From DASSBG01 sp963800395 (GTDB lineage Bacteria; Pseudomonadota; Gammaproteobacteria; Xanthomonadales; Rhodanobacteraceae), in contig CAWDBD010000020.1 in assembly GCA_963800395.1 (NCBI GenBank), forward strand, positions 1 through 64,000: 64,000 bases of DNA, written 5' to 3'. Both the position numbers and the translations under genes were made by a program. This document shows, piece after piece, positions 34,897 through 43,141 of the stretch. The stretch's first letter is position 1; every line of letters starts with the position of its first letter. The notes beneath the pieces are model-generated. The model did not search any database. It was not told the DNA's origin and saw only the letters and a list, made by a program, of their open reading frames with translations.

Positions 34897-35631
34897 TTAC
34901 TTCGAGTCGCCGTCGTCTTTCTTGGGCGGCTCGATCTTCAGCAGCTCGACTTCGAACTTGAGGGTCGAGTTGGGACCGATCGGACCGGCACCACGTTCAC
35001 CGTAGGCCAGCTTGGCCGGGATCCAGAACGTGTACTTGCTGCCCACCGGCATCAACTGCAGCGCTTCCGACCAACCCGGAATCACGCCACTCAAGGGGAA
35101 AGTAGCCGGCTTGCCGCGCTTGTAGGAACTGTCAAAGACGGTGCCATCCAGCAGGGAACCCTCGTAGTTGACCTGCACGGTATCGCTGGCCTTGGGCTTG
35201 GGACCGCTACCCGTCTTGTCGACCTTGTACTGCAGGCCCGAAGCAGTGACATGCACGCCCGAAGCCTTGCGGTTCTTGGCCAGGAACGCATCACCTTCGG
35301 CCTTGTTCGCGGCCGCTTCCTTTTTCTCGATGGCCTGCATCTTGGTCTTCATCTTGGCCGAGAAAGCCTTGCCGAGGGTCTTGGCTTCATCCGGTGTCAG
35401 CGCGGGCTTCTTGCCACTGAGGATGTCGCTGACCGCACTGGCAACGATGGCGGGATCAAGTTCTTCAGCAACCGGCTGGGGAATATTGCCGGCCATGCTC
35501 ATGCCAACCATGTAGCTGTTCTTGTCCTTCTCGGTTTTCAACTGCGGGCTGGCGGCACTGGCCGCAAAGGCCATGCCAAGCGCCATGGAAACGGCGGCCG
35601 CAGTGAGCGTCATACGCACAACTGACTTCAT
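34897..35631 (-). CDS. FKBP-type peptidyl-prolyl isomerase (FkpA/Mip type)
   Basis: A 244-residue periplasmic isomerase. Signal peptide at residues 1-26 (AASAA cleavage region), then an N-terminal helical dimerisation domain of FkpA/Mip type (KNSYMVGMSMAGNI and a long lysine-rich helix), then the FKBP domain with VQVNYEGSLLDGTVFDSSY, GVIPGWSEALQLMPVGSKY and IPAKLAYGERG. It assists folding of envelope proteins. CAGGAG precedes the ATG at 35631. It ends in a lysine/aspartate-rich tail (PPKKDDGDSK). A terminator follows; the gene appears monocistronic. Confidence 0.92.
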   Translation of the reverse strand: MKSVVRMTLTAAAVSMALGMAFAASAASPQLKTEKDKNSYMVGMSMAGNIPQPVAEELDPAIVASAVSDILSGKKPALTPDEAKTLGKAFSAKMKTKMQAIEKKEAAANKAEGDAFLAKNRKASGVHVTASGLQYKVDKTGSGPKPKASDTVQVNYEGSLLDGTVFDSSYKRGKPATFPLSGVIPGWSEALQLMPVGSKYTFWIPAKLAYGERGAGPIGPNSTLKFEVELLKIEPPKKDDGDSK

Positions 35632-36126
35632 ATCTACTCCTGGGTTTGTATCGATGCCGGCGATGCCGGGTCTCTTGGGTCCCGCCAATCGCGGCAGGGC
35701 CCGCTATTTTGGGCGTGTCCTGCCTTGAAGGCAAACGGGCTGACAACTGCGACCATGGATATACAGCTTGGTTCCCTGATCCGCACCTCATTCATGCGGG
35801 CGCCGGAGCAGCAATGCAAGCCACCCGGCTATCAGCGGGTACAGGTCGCTTGTCAGGCCTTGCGCGTACAAACCTGTACTAAGCCCCCTTTGTCGATACC
35901 CGGGCAGACTGAGGCAAATCAAGCGTTTGCATGAGCCAGCAAGCCTTGCGGCGGCTCATGACCTGCTGTCTCCTGGCTACACCAGAGCAGCGGCGCAAGC
36001 CGGCTTCCGGGGAGGCTGCTGAAAAAATGAATGGATCATGAACGATTTCACGTTGCACTTGACGGGCTTTTATTTGGTGTTATAGTTCACCAGCACACCA
36101 CTTCACTAATCACCGAGGAAGCCACC
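35632..36126. other. Divergent intergenic region between the FKBP gene and the GntR/ABC operon
   Basis: These 495 bases separate divergent genes. The right end carries a good sigma-70 promoter for the operon on the plus strand (36059-36086). GGTACAGGT near 35840 and ACCTGTACT near 35873 form an interrupted inverted repeat that could be a regulatory site, but nothing ties it to a known regulator. I see no coding sequence in between. Confidence 0.5.
36059..36086 (+). promoter_or_regulatory. Sigma-70-type promoter of the GntR/ABC operon
   Basis: TTGACG (36059-36064) and TATAGT (36081-36086) are separated by 16 bases and match consensus at five of six positions each. Transcription would start near 36093, about 34 bases before the first gene. 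YtrA-type GntR proteins usually repress their own operon, so an operator probably overlaps or follows this promoter; no clear palindrome was identified. Confidence 0.7.
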
Positions 36127-36441
36127 ATGCGTCTGTCCACAATCACCGTCACGGCACTGCCCTTCCTGTTGCTGGTTGCCATGCTTGCCAGCATCGTGGT
36201 CTCGCCGCGAATTCATTCCGACACGATCGGCCGCACAAACCCCGCCACGATTCAGCACGTACAGCAGTTCCCCGCTGTCGTGGTCAATGCACCCACCCGT
36301 CACCCGGTGCCCAGCATGGCCGGACACCTGGTCAGCGACCTGAGCCAGTCATCAGCGGTCAGTTGCTCGTGGATGACCGATGGCTTGCGCATGCCATACT
36401 TTTCCTTTGCCAAGCCACTCGTGTCCACCGACGGAATCTGA
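36127..36441 (+). CDS. Small exported or membrane-anchored peptide, first gene of the GntR/ABC operon
   Basis: A 104-residue protein with a good ribosome-binding site (GAGGAAG) before the ATG at 36127. Residues 7-26 (VTALPFLLLVAMLASIVVS) form a signal or anchor helix; the rest is polar and probably periplasmic, with RTNPATIQHVQQFPAVVVNAP as the main recognisable stretch. I do not recognise a domain. It starts 34 bases after the likely transcription start and is followed five bases later by the GntR gene, so it belongs to the operon. It could be a substrate, sensor or accessory of the ABC transporter. Confidence 0.7.
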   Translation: MRLSTITVTALPFLLLVAMLASIVVSPRIHSDTIGRTNPATIQHVQQFPAVVVNAPTRHPVPSMAGHLVSDLSQSSAVSCSWMTDGLRMPYFSFAKPLVSTDGI

Positions 36442-36445
36442 GCCC

Positions 36446-36820
36446 ATGACCGTAATCTGGAATGACAATGTGCCGATCTATCGCCAAGTACGCGAACGCG
36501 TCGTGGCGATGATCCTGGAGGGCACCCTGGACGAAGGCGAGGCACTGCCCTCGGTTCGCCAGGTCGCCGCTGACTATCAAATCAACCCACTGACTGTTTC
36601 CAAGGCCTATCAGGAACTGGTCGATGAACAATTGGTGGAAAAAAGGAGAGGACTGGGGATGTTTGTTACCGAAGGCGCCCAGAAGGCGCTGCTGAAATCT
36701 GAACGCGACCGCTTTCTCAACGAGGAATGGCCGGCACTGTTTGCACGCATAGAGCGCCTGGGCCTGGATCTCGAGACGCTATTCAAGAATGCGCGCCAGG
36801 ATACGGAGAATGCATCATGA
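36446..36820 (+). CDS. GntR family regulator, YtrA subfamily
   Basis: A 124-residue regulator: a winged helix-turn-helix (PIYRQVRERVVAMILEG, LPSVRQVAADYQINPLTVSKAY, VEKRRGLGMFVTEGA) in the first about 75 residues and a short C-terminal helical dimerisation tail, as in YtrA. Such regulators repress their own ABC operon and respond to envelope or cell-wall stress in Bacillus and Xanthomonas relatives. The stop overlaps the ATPase start by four bases. Confidence 0.93.
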   Translation: MTVIWNDNVPIYRQVRERVVAMILEGTLDEGEALPSVRQVAADYQINPLTVSKAYQELVDEQLVEKRRGLGMFVTEGAQKALLKSERDRFLNEEWPALFARIERLGLDLETLFKNARQDTENAS

Positions 36821-37674
36821 GTGCCGTGATCACCGCCAAGAATCTCAGCAAGCGCTACAAGGACACGCTGGCCCTGGACAAGGCCAGTTTCGAGGTCAGT
36901 TCGGGCCGCATAGTCGGCTTGATCGGTCCCAACGGTGCGGGCAAGACCACCGCGCTGAAGGCGATCCTGGGCCTCACCGATTTCGAAGGCGAGCTGTCTG
37001 TCCTGGGCATGGACCCACGCACGCAGCGCGATGTACTGATGGAGCAGGTGTGCTTCATCGCCGACGTGGCCGTGCTGCCGCGCTGGATCCGCATGGGCGA
37101 GCTGGTGGATTTTGTAGAGCACATCCACCCGCGCTTCTCGCGCGAGAAATGCGAGAAACTGCTGGCGCGCACCAAGATCAAGCCACAGCAGAAGGTCAAG
37201 CACATGTCCAAGGGCATGATCGTGCAACTGCATCTGGCAATCGTCATGGCGATCGACGCCCGCGTGCTGGTACTGGACGAGCCTACCCTGGGTCTGGACA
37301 TCCTGTACCGCAAGCAGTTCTACCAGAACCTGCTGGAAGACTACTTCGACGAAAACAAGACGATCATCGTCACCACCCACCAGGTCGAGGAAGTCGAGCA
37401 CATCCTCACCGACCTGATGTTCATACGCGACGGCAAGATCATTCTGGATGCCGACATGGATGCCGTTGGCGAGCGTTTTGCGGAGGTCATGGTCAACCCC
37501 GAACAAGCCGAAGCGGCCCGTGCGCTCAAGCCGCTGGACGAGCGCCAGGTGTTCGGCAAGTCCATCTTTCTTTTCGACGGCATCGAACGTGCCCGGCTCG
37601 AAGCTCTGGGAGAGCTGCGCCGACCCTCGGTCAGCGACCTGTTCGTCGCCACCATGAAGGATACCTACCAATGA
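36817..37674 (+). CDS. ABC transporter ATP-binding protein (YtrB-like)
   Basis: A 285-residue ATPase: Walker A GPNGAGKTT at about residues 40-48, Walker B VLVLDEPTLGLD and H-loop in TTHQVEEVEH. The signature region reads MSKGMIVQLHLAIVMA rather than LSGGQ, the relaxed form seen in YtrB-type pumps. The C-terminal extension of about 70 residues is family-typical. It overlaps the GntR stop and the permease start by four bases each, so regulator, ATPase and permease are translationally coupled. Confidence 0.93.
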   Translation: MSAVITAKNLSKRYKDTLALDKASFEVSSGRIVGLIGPNGAGKTTALKAILGLTDFEGELSVLGMDPRTQRDVLMEQVCFIADVAVLPRWIRMGELVDFVEHIHPRFSREKCEKLLARTKIKPQQKVKHMSKGMIVQLHLAIVMAIDARVLVLDEPTLGLDILYRKQFYQNLLEDYFDENKTIIVTTHQVEEVEHILTDLMFIRDGKIILDADMDAVGERFAEVMVNPEQAEAARALKPLDERQVFGKSIFLFDGIERARLEALGELRRPSVSDLFVATMKDTYQ

Positions 37675-38627
37675 ACAATTTCTATTGGCTCGTCAAACGC
37701 GAATTCTGGGAACACCGTGGTGGCTTTCTCTGGGCACCGGTGATTGTTTCGGGCATCTTCGTGGCCATCAACCTGCTGGCCATCATTGCCGGCGAAGTGT
37801 TTTCAAGCCGCATGGGCATCAACATCAACGGCCAGAACATCAACATGATGATCCAGCAGTTGCAGCAAAAGGGCGTATCCGTAGGGCCGGTGCTGGATCT
37901 GTCCATGTATTCGGCCGCTTCCATTGCCGGCGTGGTGCTGATCTTCGTGGTGTTCTTCTACTGCCTGGGTGCGCTCTACGATGACCGCCGGGACCGCAGC
38001 ATTCTGCTGTGGAAGTCGCTGCCCCTGACCGATCGCAACGTGGTTTTGTCCAAGCTGTTCAGTGCCGCCGTGGTGGCGCCGGTGATTGCCGTGATCGTCG
38101 GTATCATCACCGCGGTCGTGATGCTGCTGATGGCAGTCATCACCGCCAGCTTTCACGGCGCCAATGCCTGGCCGCTGCTGGTACAGGCAAATCCGTTCCG
38201 TGTCGCCGGCACGCTGCTGGCCTTGATACCGGTCAACTTTGTCTGGGCGCTGCCGACGCTGGGCTGGCTGCTGCTGTGCTCATCGTGGGCACGCAGCAAA
38301 CCGTTCCTGTGGGCGGCAGCCACACCCGTACTGGCCGGCGTCCTGATCTCCTGGCTCGCGGTACTGGGAACCCCGGGACTGTCCGGCATGTGGTTCTGGG
38401 ACAACGTGGTCAAACGCCTCCTGCTCGGCGTCGCACCCATGGGCTGGCTGGGCAATTCGGCAGACATTTTCCAGCATGTCAACAAGCCTCAGGACCTCAT
38501 TGACACGCTGACCGTCGGCCATGCCTGGGCACAAATGGCCCATGCTGAATTCTGGGCCGGAGCCATTGCCGGCGTGGCGATGATCGCCGCCGCCATCTGG
38601 ATGCGGCGCAAGCGCAGCGAAGTCTGA
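37671..38627 (+). CDS. ABC transporter permease (ABC-2 type)
   Basis: A 318-residue membrane protein with about six hydrophobic helices (near residues 20-42, 85-107, 140-170, 190-215, 220-240 and 290-312). LYDDRRDRSILLWKSLPLTD, just after the second helix, is a conserved cytoplasmic motif of ABC-2 permeases. It would pair with the ATPase encoded directly upstream (ATGA overlap). Transport direction is probably outward; the cargo is unknown. A strong intrinsic terminator follows. Confidence 0.9.
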   Translation: MNNFYWLVKREFWEHRGGFLWAPVIVSGIFVAINLLAIIAGEVFSSRMGININGQNINMMIQQLQQKGVSVGPVLDLSMYSAASIAGVVLIFVVFFYCLGALYDDRRDRSILLWKSLPLTDRNVVLSKLFSAAVVAPVIAVIVGIITAVVMLLMAVITASFHGANAWPLLVQANPFRVAGTLLALIPVNFVWALPTLGWLLLCSSWARSKPFLWAAATPVLAGVLISWLAVLGTPGLSGMWFWDNVVKRLLLGVAPMGWLGNSADIFQHVNKPQDLIDTLTVGHAWAQMAHAEFWAGAIAGVAMIAAAIWMRRKRSEV

Positions 38628-38633
38628 CCATCC

Positions 38634-38663
38634 GGCCGCCTGCTCGCAGGCGGCCTTTTTTTT
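38634..38663 (+). terminator. Intrinsic terminator after the ABC operon
   Basis: GGCCGCCTG (38634-38642) pairs perfectly with CAGGCGGCC (38647-38655) around CTCG, followed by eight T. The next gene starts only 18 bases later, so it is either read through or expressed from an internal promoter that I cannot identify. Confidence 0.92.
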
Positions 38664-38680
38664 GCACCGGGGACAGGGCC

Positions 38681-39220
38681 ATGCCAGCGACCAGAGCACA
38701 CTTGGGGAAACACTTCTATCTGGCACTTTTTGCCATCGGCATCGCCAGCTTCGCGGTACACGAGTTTGCGCATTGGATCGTGGGCGTATCGCTGGGACAC
38801 ACCATGCAGGCAAGCCTGAATCATGTCTGGCCACTGGACGAGGTGAGCAGCGCACATCAAATGCTGATTTCCGCCGCAGGGCCGGCGATCACCATGATTC
38901 TGGGCATCGGCGGATTTGTGCTGGTCCAGACTCGCGCCTCGTTGGCGGGGTTTGCCGTGCTCTACATGGCCTTTTTCAGTCGCCTTCTGGCCGCAGCCGT
39001 GAGCATTCTCAATCCCAATGACGAAGCCCGCATCAGTGTTCAGCTGGGGCTGGGTTTGTGGACGGTCCCCGTCATCGTGGTGCTTGTACTTTTTGTGTTG
39101 ACCTATCTGGCCAGCGTGCGCCTGAAGCTGTCTTTTCGCAATCAGCTGTACTGCTATGCCACGGCATCCGTGACGGTCACGGCGGTAGTCGTTGCGGACC
39201 GTTTGCTGCTCGCATCGTGA
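38681..39220 (+). CDS. M50-like membrane metalloprotease homologue
   Basis: A 179-residue protein with about five hydrophobic helices. AVHEFAHWIVG (residues 25-35) contains the zinc motif HEFAH inside a hydrophobic helix; SAAGPAITMILG and the later SILNPNDEAR supply the glycine-rich loop and an N-P-N-D sequence where site-2-protease relatives have their third metal ligand. The protein is short for a full S2P and lacks a PDZ domain. Substrate unknown. It lies 18 bases past the ABC-operon terminator on the same strand. Confidence 0.7.
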   Translation: MPATRAHLGKHFYLALFAIGIASFAVHEFAHWIVGVSLGHTMQASLNHVWPLDEVSSAHQMLISAAGPAITMILGIGGFVLVQTRASLAGFAVLYMAFFSRLLAAAVSILNPNDEARISVQLGLGLWTVPVIVVLVLFVLTYLASVRLKLSFRNQLYCYATASVTVTAVVVADRLLLAS

Positions 39221-39325
39221 CAGGCGCCCCGGCTGGGGGCACTGCCCGGGCCGGACCGGGGCGGTGGCGCGAGCGGGCCACGATTCATGCGGCCCGCCAA
39301 CACCCAATGCGCCGGTCGGGATCGC

Positions 39326-40708
39326 TCAGCCCGGGATACCGCCTTCGGTGAGCTTCAACGGGTTCAGAAGCTTTTTCAGTTCAGCGTCCGAAAGGCCGCT
39401 TTCTTCCCGCGCCACATCCATGATTGGGCGTTTTTCCTTGTACGCTTTCTTGGCTATCGCCGCACCCTTCTCATAGCCGATGACCGGATTGAGCGCAGTC
39501 ACCAGCACCGGGTTCTTGTCCAGTGCCTCGGCGATCTTGTCCTTGTTGACCTTGAAGGTGGCAATCGCCTTGTCGGCCATCAGGCGCGACACATTGGCCA
39601 GGATCTGAATCGACTCGAGCAGGTTGAGTGCAATCACCGGCAGCATCACGTTCAGCTGGAAATTGCCCGCCTGTCCGCCGACGGTGATGGTCGCATCATT
39701 GCCGATGACCTGGGCCGCCACCATCGCCGCCGCTTCCGGAATCACCGGATTGATCTTGCCTGGCATGATCGACGAGCCCGGCTGCAATGCCTCCAGCTCG
39801 ATCTCGCCCAGCCCGGCCAGCGGTCCCGAGTTCATCCAGCGCAGGTCGTTGGCGATTTTCATCAGTGCCACGGCGTACGCCTTCAGCTGCCCCGACAGCT
39901 CCACGGCCGCATCCTGCGAGGCAATGCCCTCGTAATAGTTCTCGGCCGATGCAAATCGGACCTTGGTCATCTTTCGCAGCTCGGTGGCGACGCCGGTACC
40001 GAACTTCGGATCAGCATTGATGCCGGTCCCCACGGCACTGCCGCCCAGCGGCAGCTTGCGCATGCGTCCCAGACTGTCCTCGATGCGCTCAATCGCCGAG
40101 GCAACCTGGGCCGACCAGCCCGACAGCTCCTGACCGAAGGTCACCGGCATGGCGTCCATCAGGTGCGTGCGGCCGGTTTTGGCCACCCGGCGCAGATGGC
40201 GCGAGCGCTTGTCAATGGTTTTCTTCAGGTGCTTCAGCGCCGGCAGCAACTGCTCGCTGACGGCCAGCGAGGCACTGACATGGATCGCGGTGGGGATGAC
40301 GTCGTTCGAGCTCTGGCCGTAGTTGACGTGATCATTGGGATGTACCTTGCTGCTGCCACTGCTGGCCAGGTGCGCGATCACCTCGTTGGCGTTCATGTTG
40401 CTGCTGGTGCCCGAACCGGTCTGGAACACGTCAATCGGGAACTGCGCATTGAACTCGCCGTCGGCCACGCGCAGCGCCGCCTTGCGGATCGCCCCCGCCC
40501 GGCGCTGGCTCAGGTGCCCCAGGCGCATGTTGGTCTCGGCTGCGGCGGCCTTGATCAGTCCCAGCGCACGTATGAACTCAGGCGGCATGGTGCGCCCGGA
40601 GACAGGGAAATTGTCCACCGCCCGCTGTGTCTGTGCACCCCACAGGGCGTCGGCAGGGACCTTCAGATCACCCATGCTGTCATGTTCGACTCGAAACTTG
40701 CTGCTCAT
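39326..40708 (-). CDS. fumC: Class II fumarate hydratase
   Basis: A 460-residue lyase of the fumarase/aspartase family, converting fumarate to malate. Motifs: TGSGTSSNMNANEV, HPNDHVNYGQSSNDVIPTA in two parts, the GRTHLMDAMPVTFGQE active-site helix and the signature GSSIMPGKINPVIPE. Length equals other FumC proteins, and the order of motifs is intact. The gene stands alone on the minus strand and reads away from the inverted-repeat element at 40857. Confidence 0.95.
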   Translation of the reverse strand: MSSKFRVEHDSMGDLKVPADALWGAQTQRAVDNFPVSGRTMPPEFIRALGLIKAAAAETNMRLGHLSQRRAGAIRKAALRVADGEFNAQFPIDVFQTGSGTSSNMNANEVIAHLASSGSSKVHPNDHVNYGQSSNDVIPTAIHVSASLAVSEQLLPALKHLKKTIDKRSRHLRRVAKTGRTHLMDAMPVTFGQELSGWSAQVASAIERIEDSLGRMRKLPLGGSAVGTGINADPKFGTGVATELRKMTKVRFASAENYYEGIASQDAAVELSGQLKAYAVALMKIANDLRWMNSGPLAGLGEIELEALQPGSSIMPGKINPVIPEAAAMVAAQVIGNDATITVGGQAGNFQLNVMLPVIALNLLESIQILANVSRLMADKAIATFKVNKDKIAEALDKNPVLVTALNPVIGYEKGAAIAKKAYKEKRPIMDVAREESGLSDAELKKLLNPLKLTEGGIPG

Positions 40709-41072
40709 AGCTGCTCCGCGATTGGCTGTTTGGTCAATCGCGTATTGTAGCGCGGTGGGTAGGGAGACTCGGGACTCGGCTCGCCACGCCGAGCGTGTAG
40801 CTCGCAGCTCGCCTCAGGAAGGCATGCCACGGAACAGGTGTCGCCTGACGCCTGGCGGCGGGATCCGCTTCGCTTCTCCCGCACTGCGCCTTTTTTGTTG
40901 AAAAGCTTTCGCGGCTTTTGCCGCGAGCTACTTTCTGAAAAAGGATTTCCTGCGGGAGAAGCGCAGCGGATCCCGCCATGCAGACCACAAGCCACCCCAT
41001 CCAGCACCCGAAGCCAACAACCTGACAAAACATCACCCTGCAAGCAAACCCGCAACGCGGGACAATACCCCC
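40709..41072. other. Divergent intergenic region, holds an inverted-repeat element
   Basis: These 364 bases lie between the divergent starts of fumC and the FemAB-like gene. A 121-base hairpin element (40857-40977) takes up the middle. I see no coding sequence; promoters for both genes must lie here but none is obvious. Confidence 0.5.
40857..40977. repeat. 121-bp inverted-repeat element
   Basis: Arms of 27 bases (40857-40883, starting GGCGGGATCCGC; and 40951-40977) are reverse complements with one mismatch. Between them CCTTTTTT and AAAAAGG pair, and CGCGGC-TTTT-GCCGCG (40910-40925) forms the tip, so the whole element can fold as one hairpin. No transposase or target duplication was seen. 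Confidence 0.75.
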
Positions 41073-42242
41073 ATGTTCGATGTCCGCTTCCACGACAGCA
41101 TGGATGCCTTCACGGCCGGCGAGTGGGACGCGCTGGCCGGCAGCGCCAATCCGTTTGTCAGCCACGCTTTCCTGGCCGGGCTCGAGCGGCATCGCTGCAT
41201 CCGCGCGGAATGGGGCTGGCGGCCGCACCACGTAGCCATCCACGAGAACGGCCGGCTGCTGGCCGCGGCACCGCTGTACCTGAAGGGCAACTCGCGCGGC
41301 GAGTTCGTGTTCGACTGGAGCTGGGCGCATGCCTGGGAAGATGCCGGCGGCCGCTACTATCCGAAACTGCTCAACGCAGTGCCCTGGTCGCCGGTCAGCG
41401 GTCCGCGTCTGCTGGCAGCCGACGGAGAAAACCAGAACGAACTGCGGCAACAGCTGGTCGAGGCCATGCAGGCCGAGTGCACACGGATGGGCCTGTCCTC
41501 GGTGCACGCCAATTTTCTGGCTGCCGATGACCTGCCAGCCTTCGGGTCGGCGTGGCTGCAACGTTTCGACCTGCAGTACCACTGGCACAACCATGGATAC
41601 GGCAATTTTGAGGAGTTTCTCGCTGCCCTGCGCCACAAGAAGCGCAAGAACATGCGTCACGAGCGCGCGCAGGCGGCAGAGTCCGGCTTGAGCATTGCCA
41701 TGCACGACGGTGCTGAGCTGGATGACGACGAGTGGCAGGCGGTACATGCCCTGTATTGCCAGACTTTCGACGAGAAAGGCAATGTCGCCGTGCTCAGCGT
41801 GGCGTTTCTGCGCCACCTGGCCACGAGTGCCAACTGCAGCGTGCGGGTCGCGACAGCACGCCGCGGCAGACAAATCATCGCCATGGCCTTGTTCCTTGAA
41901 GGCGGTGACACGCTGTATGGCCGCTACTGGGGCAGCCGCGAGCACCTGCCCGGCTTGCACTTCGAGCTCTGCTACTACCAGGGCATCGACCATTGCATTC
42001 GCCATGGCCTGGCACACTTCGAACCGGGTGCCCAGGGCGAACACAAGATGGCGCGGGGGTTTGTACCCACGCCAACGTACTCCCGGCATTTCATCGCACA
42101 TGGCGGCTTTCGTGCAGCAGTGGCCGCCGCACTGGCGCGCGAGACGCAAGCGATGGCCGAGTATCAGGCCGAGCTGGAGGCCCGGTCGCCCTACGCGCAG
42201 TCGGCCGAAGCGGTGCGCCGTCCTGCCGGAAGCAGCCCATGA
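41073..42242 (+). CDS. FemAB-like acyltransferase (peptidogalycan biosynthesis/recognition family)
   Basis: A 389-residue protein of the PF04339 (DUF482) family, related to FemAB/GNAT folds. Characteristic blocks are PFVSHAFLAGLERH, EFVFDWSWAHAWEDAGGRYYPKLLNAVPW (in parts), LRHKKRKNMRHERA and HFEPGAQGEHKMARGF. The name reflects a supposed role in cell-wall assembly that is not proven. The stop overlaps the aat start by four bases (ATGA). A pairing of this family with aat would link it to amino-acyl transfer from tRNA, an idea supported by fold similarity. Confidence 0.87.
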   Translation: MFDVRFHDSMDAFTAGEWDALAGSANPFVSHAFLAGLERHRCIRAEWGWRPHHVAIHENGRLLAAAPLYLKGNSRGEFVFDWSWAHAWEDAGGRYYPKLLNAVPWSPVSGPRLLAADGENQNELRQQLVEAMQAECTRMGLSSVHANFLAADDLPAFGSAWLQRFDLQYHWHNHGYGNFEEFLAALRHKKRKNMRHERAQAAESGLSIAMHDGAELDDDEWQAVHALYCQTFDEKGNVAVLSVAFLRHLATSANCSVRVATARRGRQIIAMALFLEGGDTLYGRYWGSREHLPGLHFELCYYQGIDHCIRHGLAHFEPGAQGEHKMARGFVPTPTYSRHFIAHGGFRAAVAAALARETQAMAEYQAELEARSPYAQSAEAVRRPAGSSP

Positions 42243-43027
42243 GCCCTTTGCCGATCACTTTTCTGCGCCCCGGCCAGCCCCCCGACTTTCCGCATCCAGC
42301 GCAAGCCATGACAGCGCCCAACGGCCTGCTGGCAGCGGGAGGAGAGCTGTCGCCGGAGTGGTTGGTGCAGGCGTACAGCCATGGCATCTTTCCGTGGTTC
42401 AGCGAAGAAGAGCCCATTCTCTGGTGGTCGCCCGACCCGCGCTGTGTCTTTCACACCGACTGCATTCATGTCAGCCGCAGTCTGCAACGACAACTGCGCC
42501 GTTGCGGCTGGCATCTGCGGGCCGATGCCTGTTTCCGCCAGGTCATCGAGGCCTGTGCCGAGCCGCGCGGTGATGGTCACGGCAGCTGGCTGACCCCTTC
42601 AATGATCGACGCCTACTGCGATTTGCATGGCCTGGGCCACGCGCACAGCATCGAGGTGCATGACGGTGACCGCCTTGTGGGTGGCCTGTATGGCGTAGCC
42701 ACGGGCCGCATGTTCTGTGGCGAATCGATGTTCAGTGCCGAAACCGGCGGATCCAAGGTTGCCCTGCTGGCCATCGCGCGCGTCCTCCACCACTGGGGCT
42801 GGCCGCTGCTGGATGCCCAGGTACCCAACCCGCACCTGTTGCGCATGGGCGCCCGGATGATGCCGCGCACGACCTATCTGTCCGAGCTCAGTGCCTTGCA
42901 GCAAGCGGCACAGGTACCGGGCTCCTGGCGCGAGATCTGGCCGTTCGCACGCGCCAGTGATCTGCTGGACAGCGTGCCGACGAAGGTATCCTCGGGGCAA
43001 GGCTCAGGGGAACAGCGCCGCAGCTGA
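42239..43027 (+). CDS. aat: Leucyl/phenylalanyl-tRNA-protein transferase
   Basis: A 262-residue transferase that adds Leu or Phe to N-terminal Arg/Lys of proteins, marking them for ClpSAP. Motifs: FPWFSEEEPILWWSPDPRCV, HGSWLTPSMIDAYCDLH, VGGLYGVATGRMFCGESMFS and LLDAQVPNPHLLRMGA. It overlaps the upstream FemAB-like gene. clpS/clpA, often nearby, are not in the window. The last about 25 residues (SSGQGSGEQRRS) extend past the family core. Confidence 0.95.
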   Translation: MSPLPITFLRPGQPPDFPHPAQAMTAPNGLLAAGGELSPEWLVQAYSHGIFPWFSEEEPILWWSPDPRCVFHTDCIHVSRSLQRQLRRCGWHLRADACFRQVIEACAEPRGDGHGSWLTPSMIDAYCDLHGLGHAHSIEVHDGDRLVGGLYGVATGRMFCGESMFSAETGGSKVALLAIARVLHHWGWPLLDAQVPNPHLLRMGARMMPRTTYLSELSALQQAAQVPGSWREIWPFARASDLLDSVPTKVSSGQGSGEQRRS

Positions 43028-43082
43028 TGTGCATTCCTCGCGCCAGCGCCTCGCGGCATGGCCACGGGTACGCCGCAAATGC

Positions 43083-43112
43083 TTGCACTCCCACCCCGGC
43101 TCACGCTAGAAT
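43083..43112 (+). promoter_or_regulatory. Probable promoter of rpmJ
   Basis: TTGCAC (43083-43088) and TAGAAT (43107-43112) with an 18-base spacer lie 30 bases before the rpmJ ATG. Matches are four of six and five of six to sigma-70 consensus. Confidence 0.55.
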
Positions 43113-43141
43113 CCCCGTTTTAATTCAGCAGGAATGCCGCC

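Noticed and set aside
36817..39220. Toxin-antitoxin or defence island
   Set aside because: The genes are a regulator, ABC pump and membrane protein; no toxin, nuclease or integrase is present and composition matches the surroundings.
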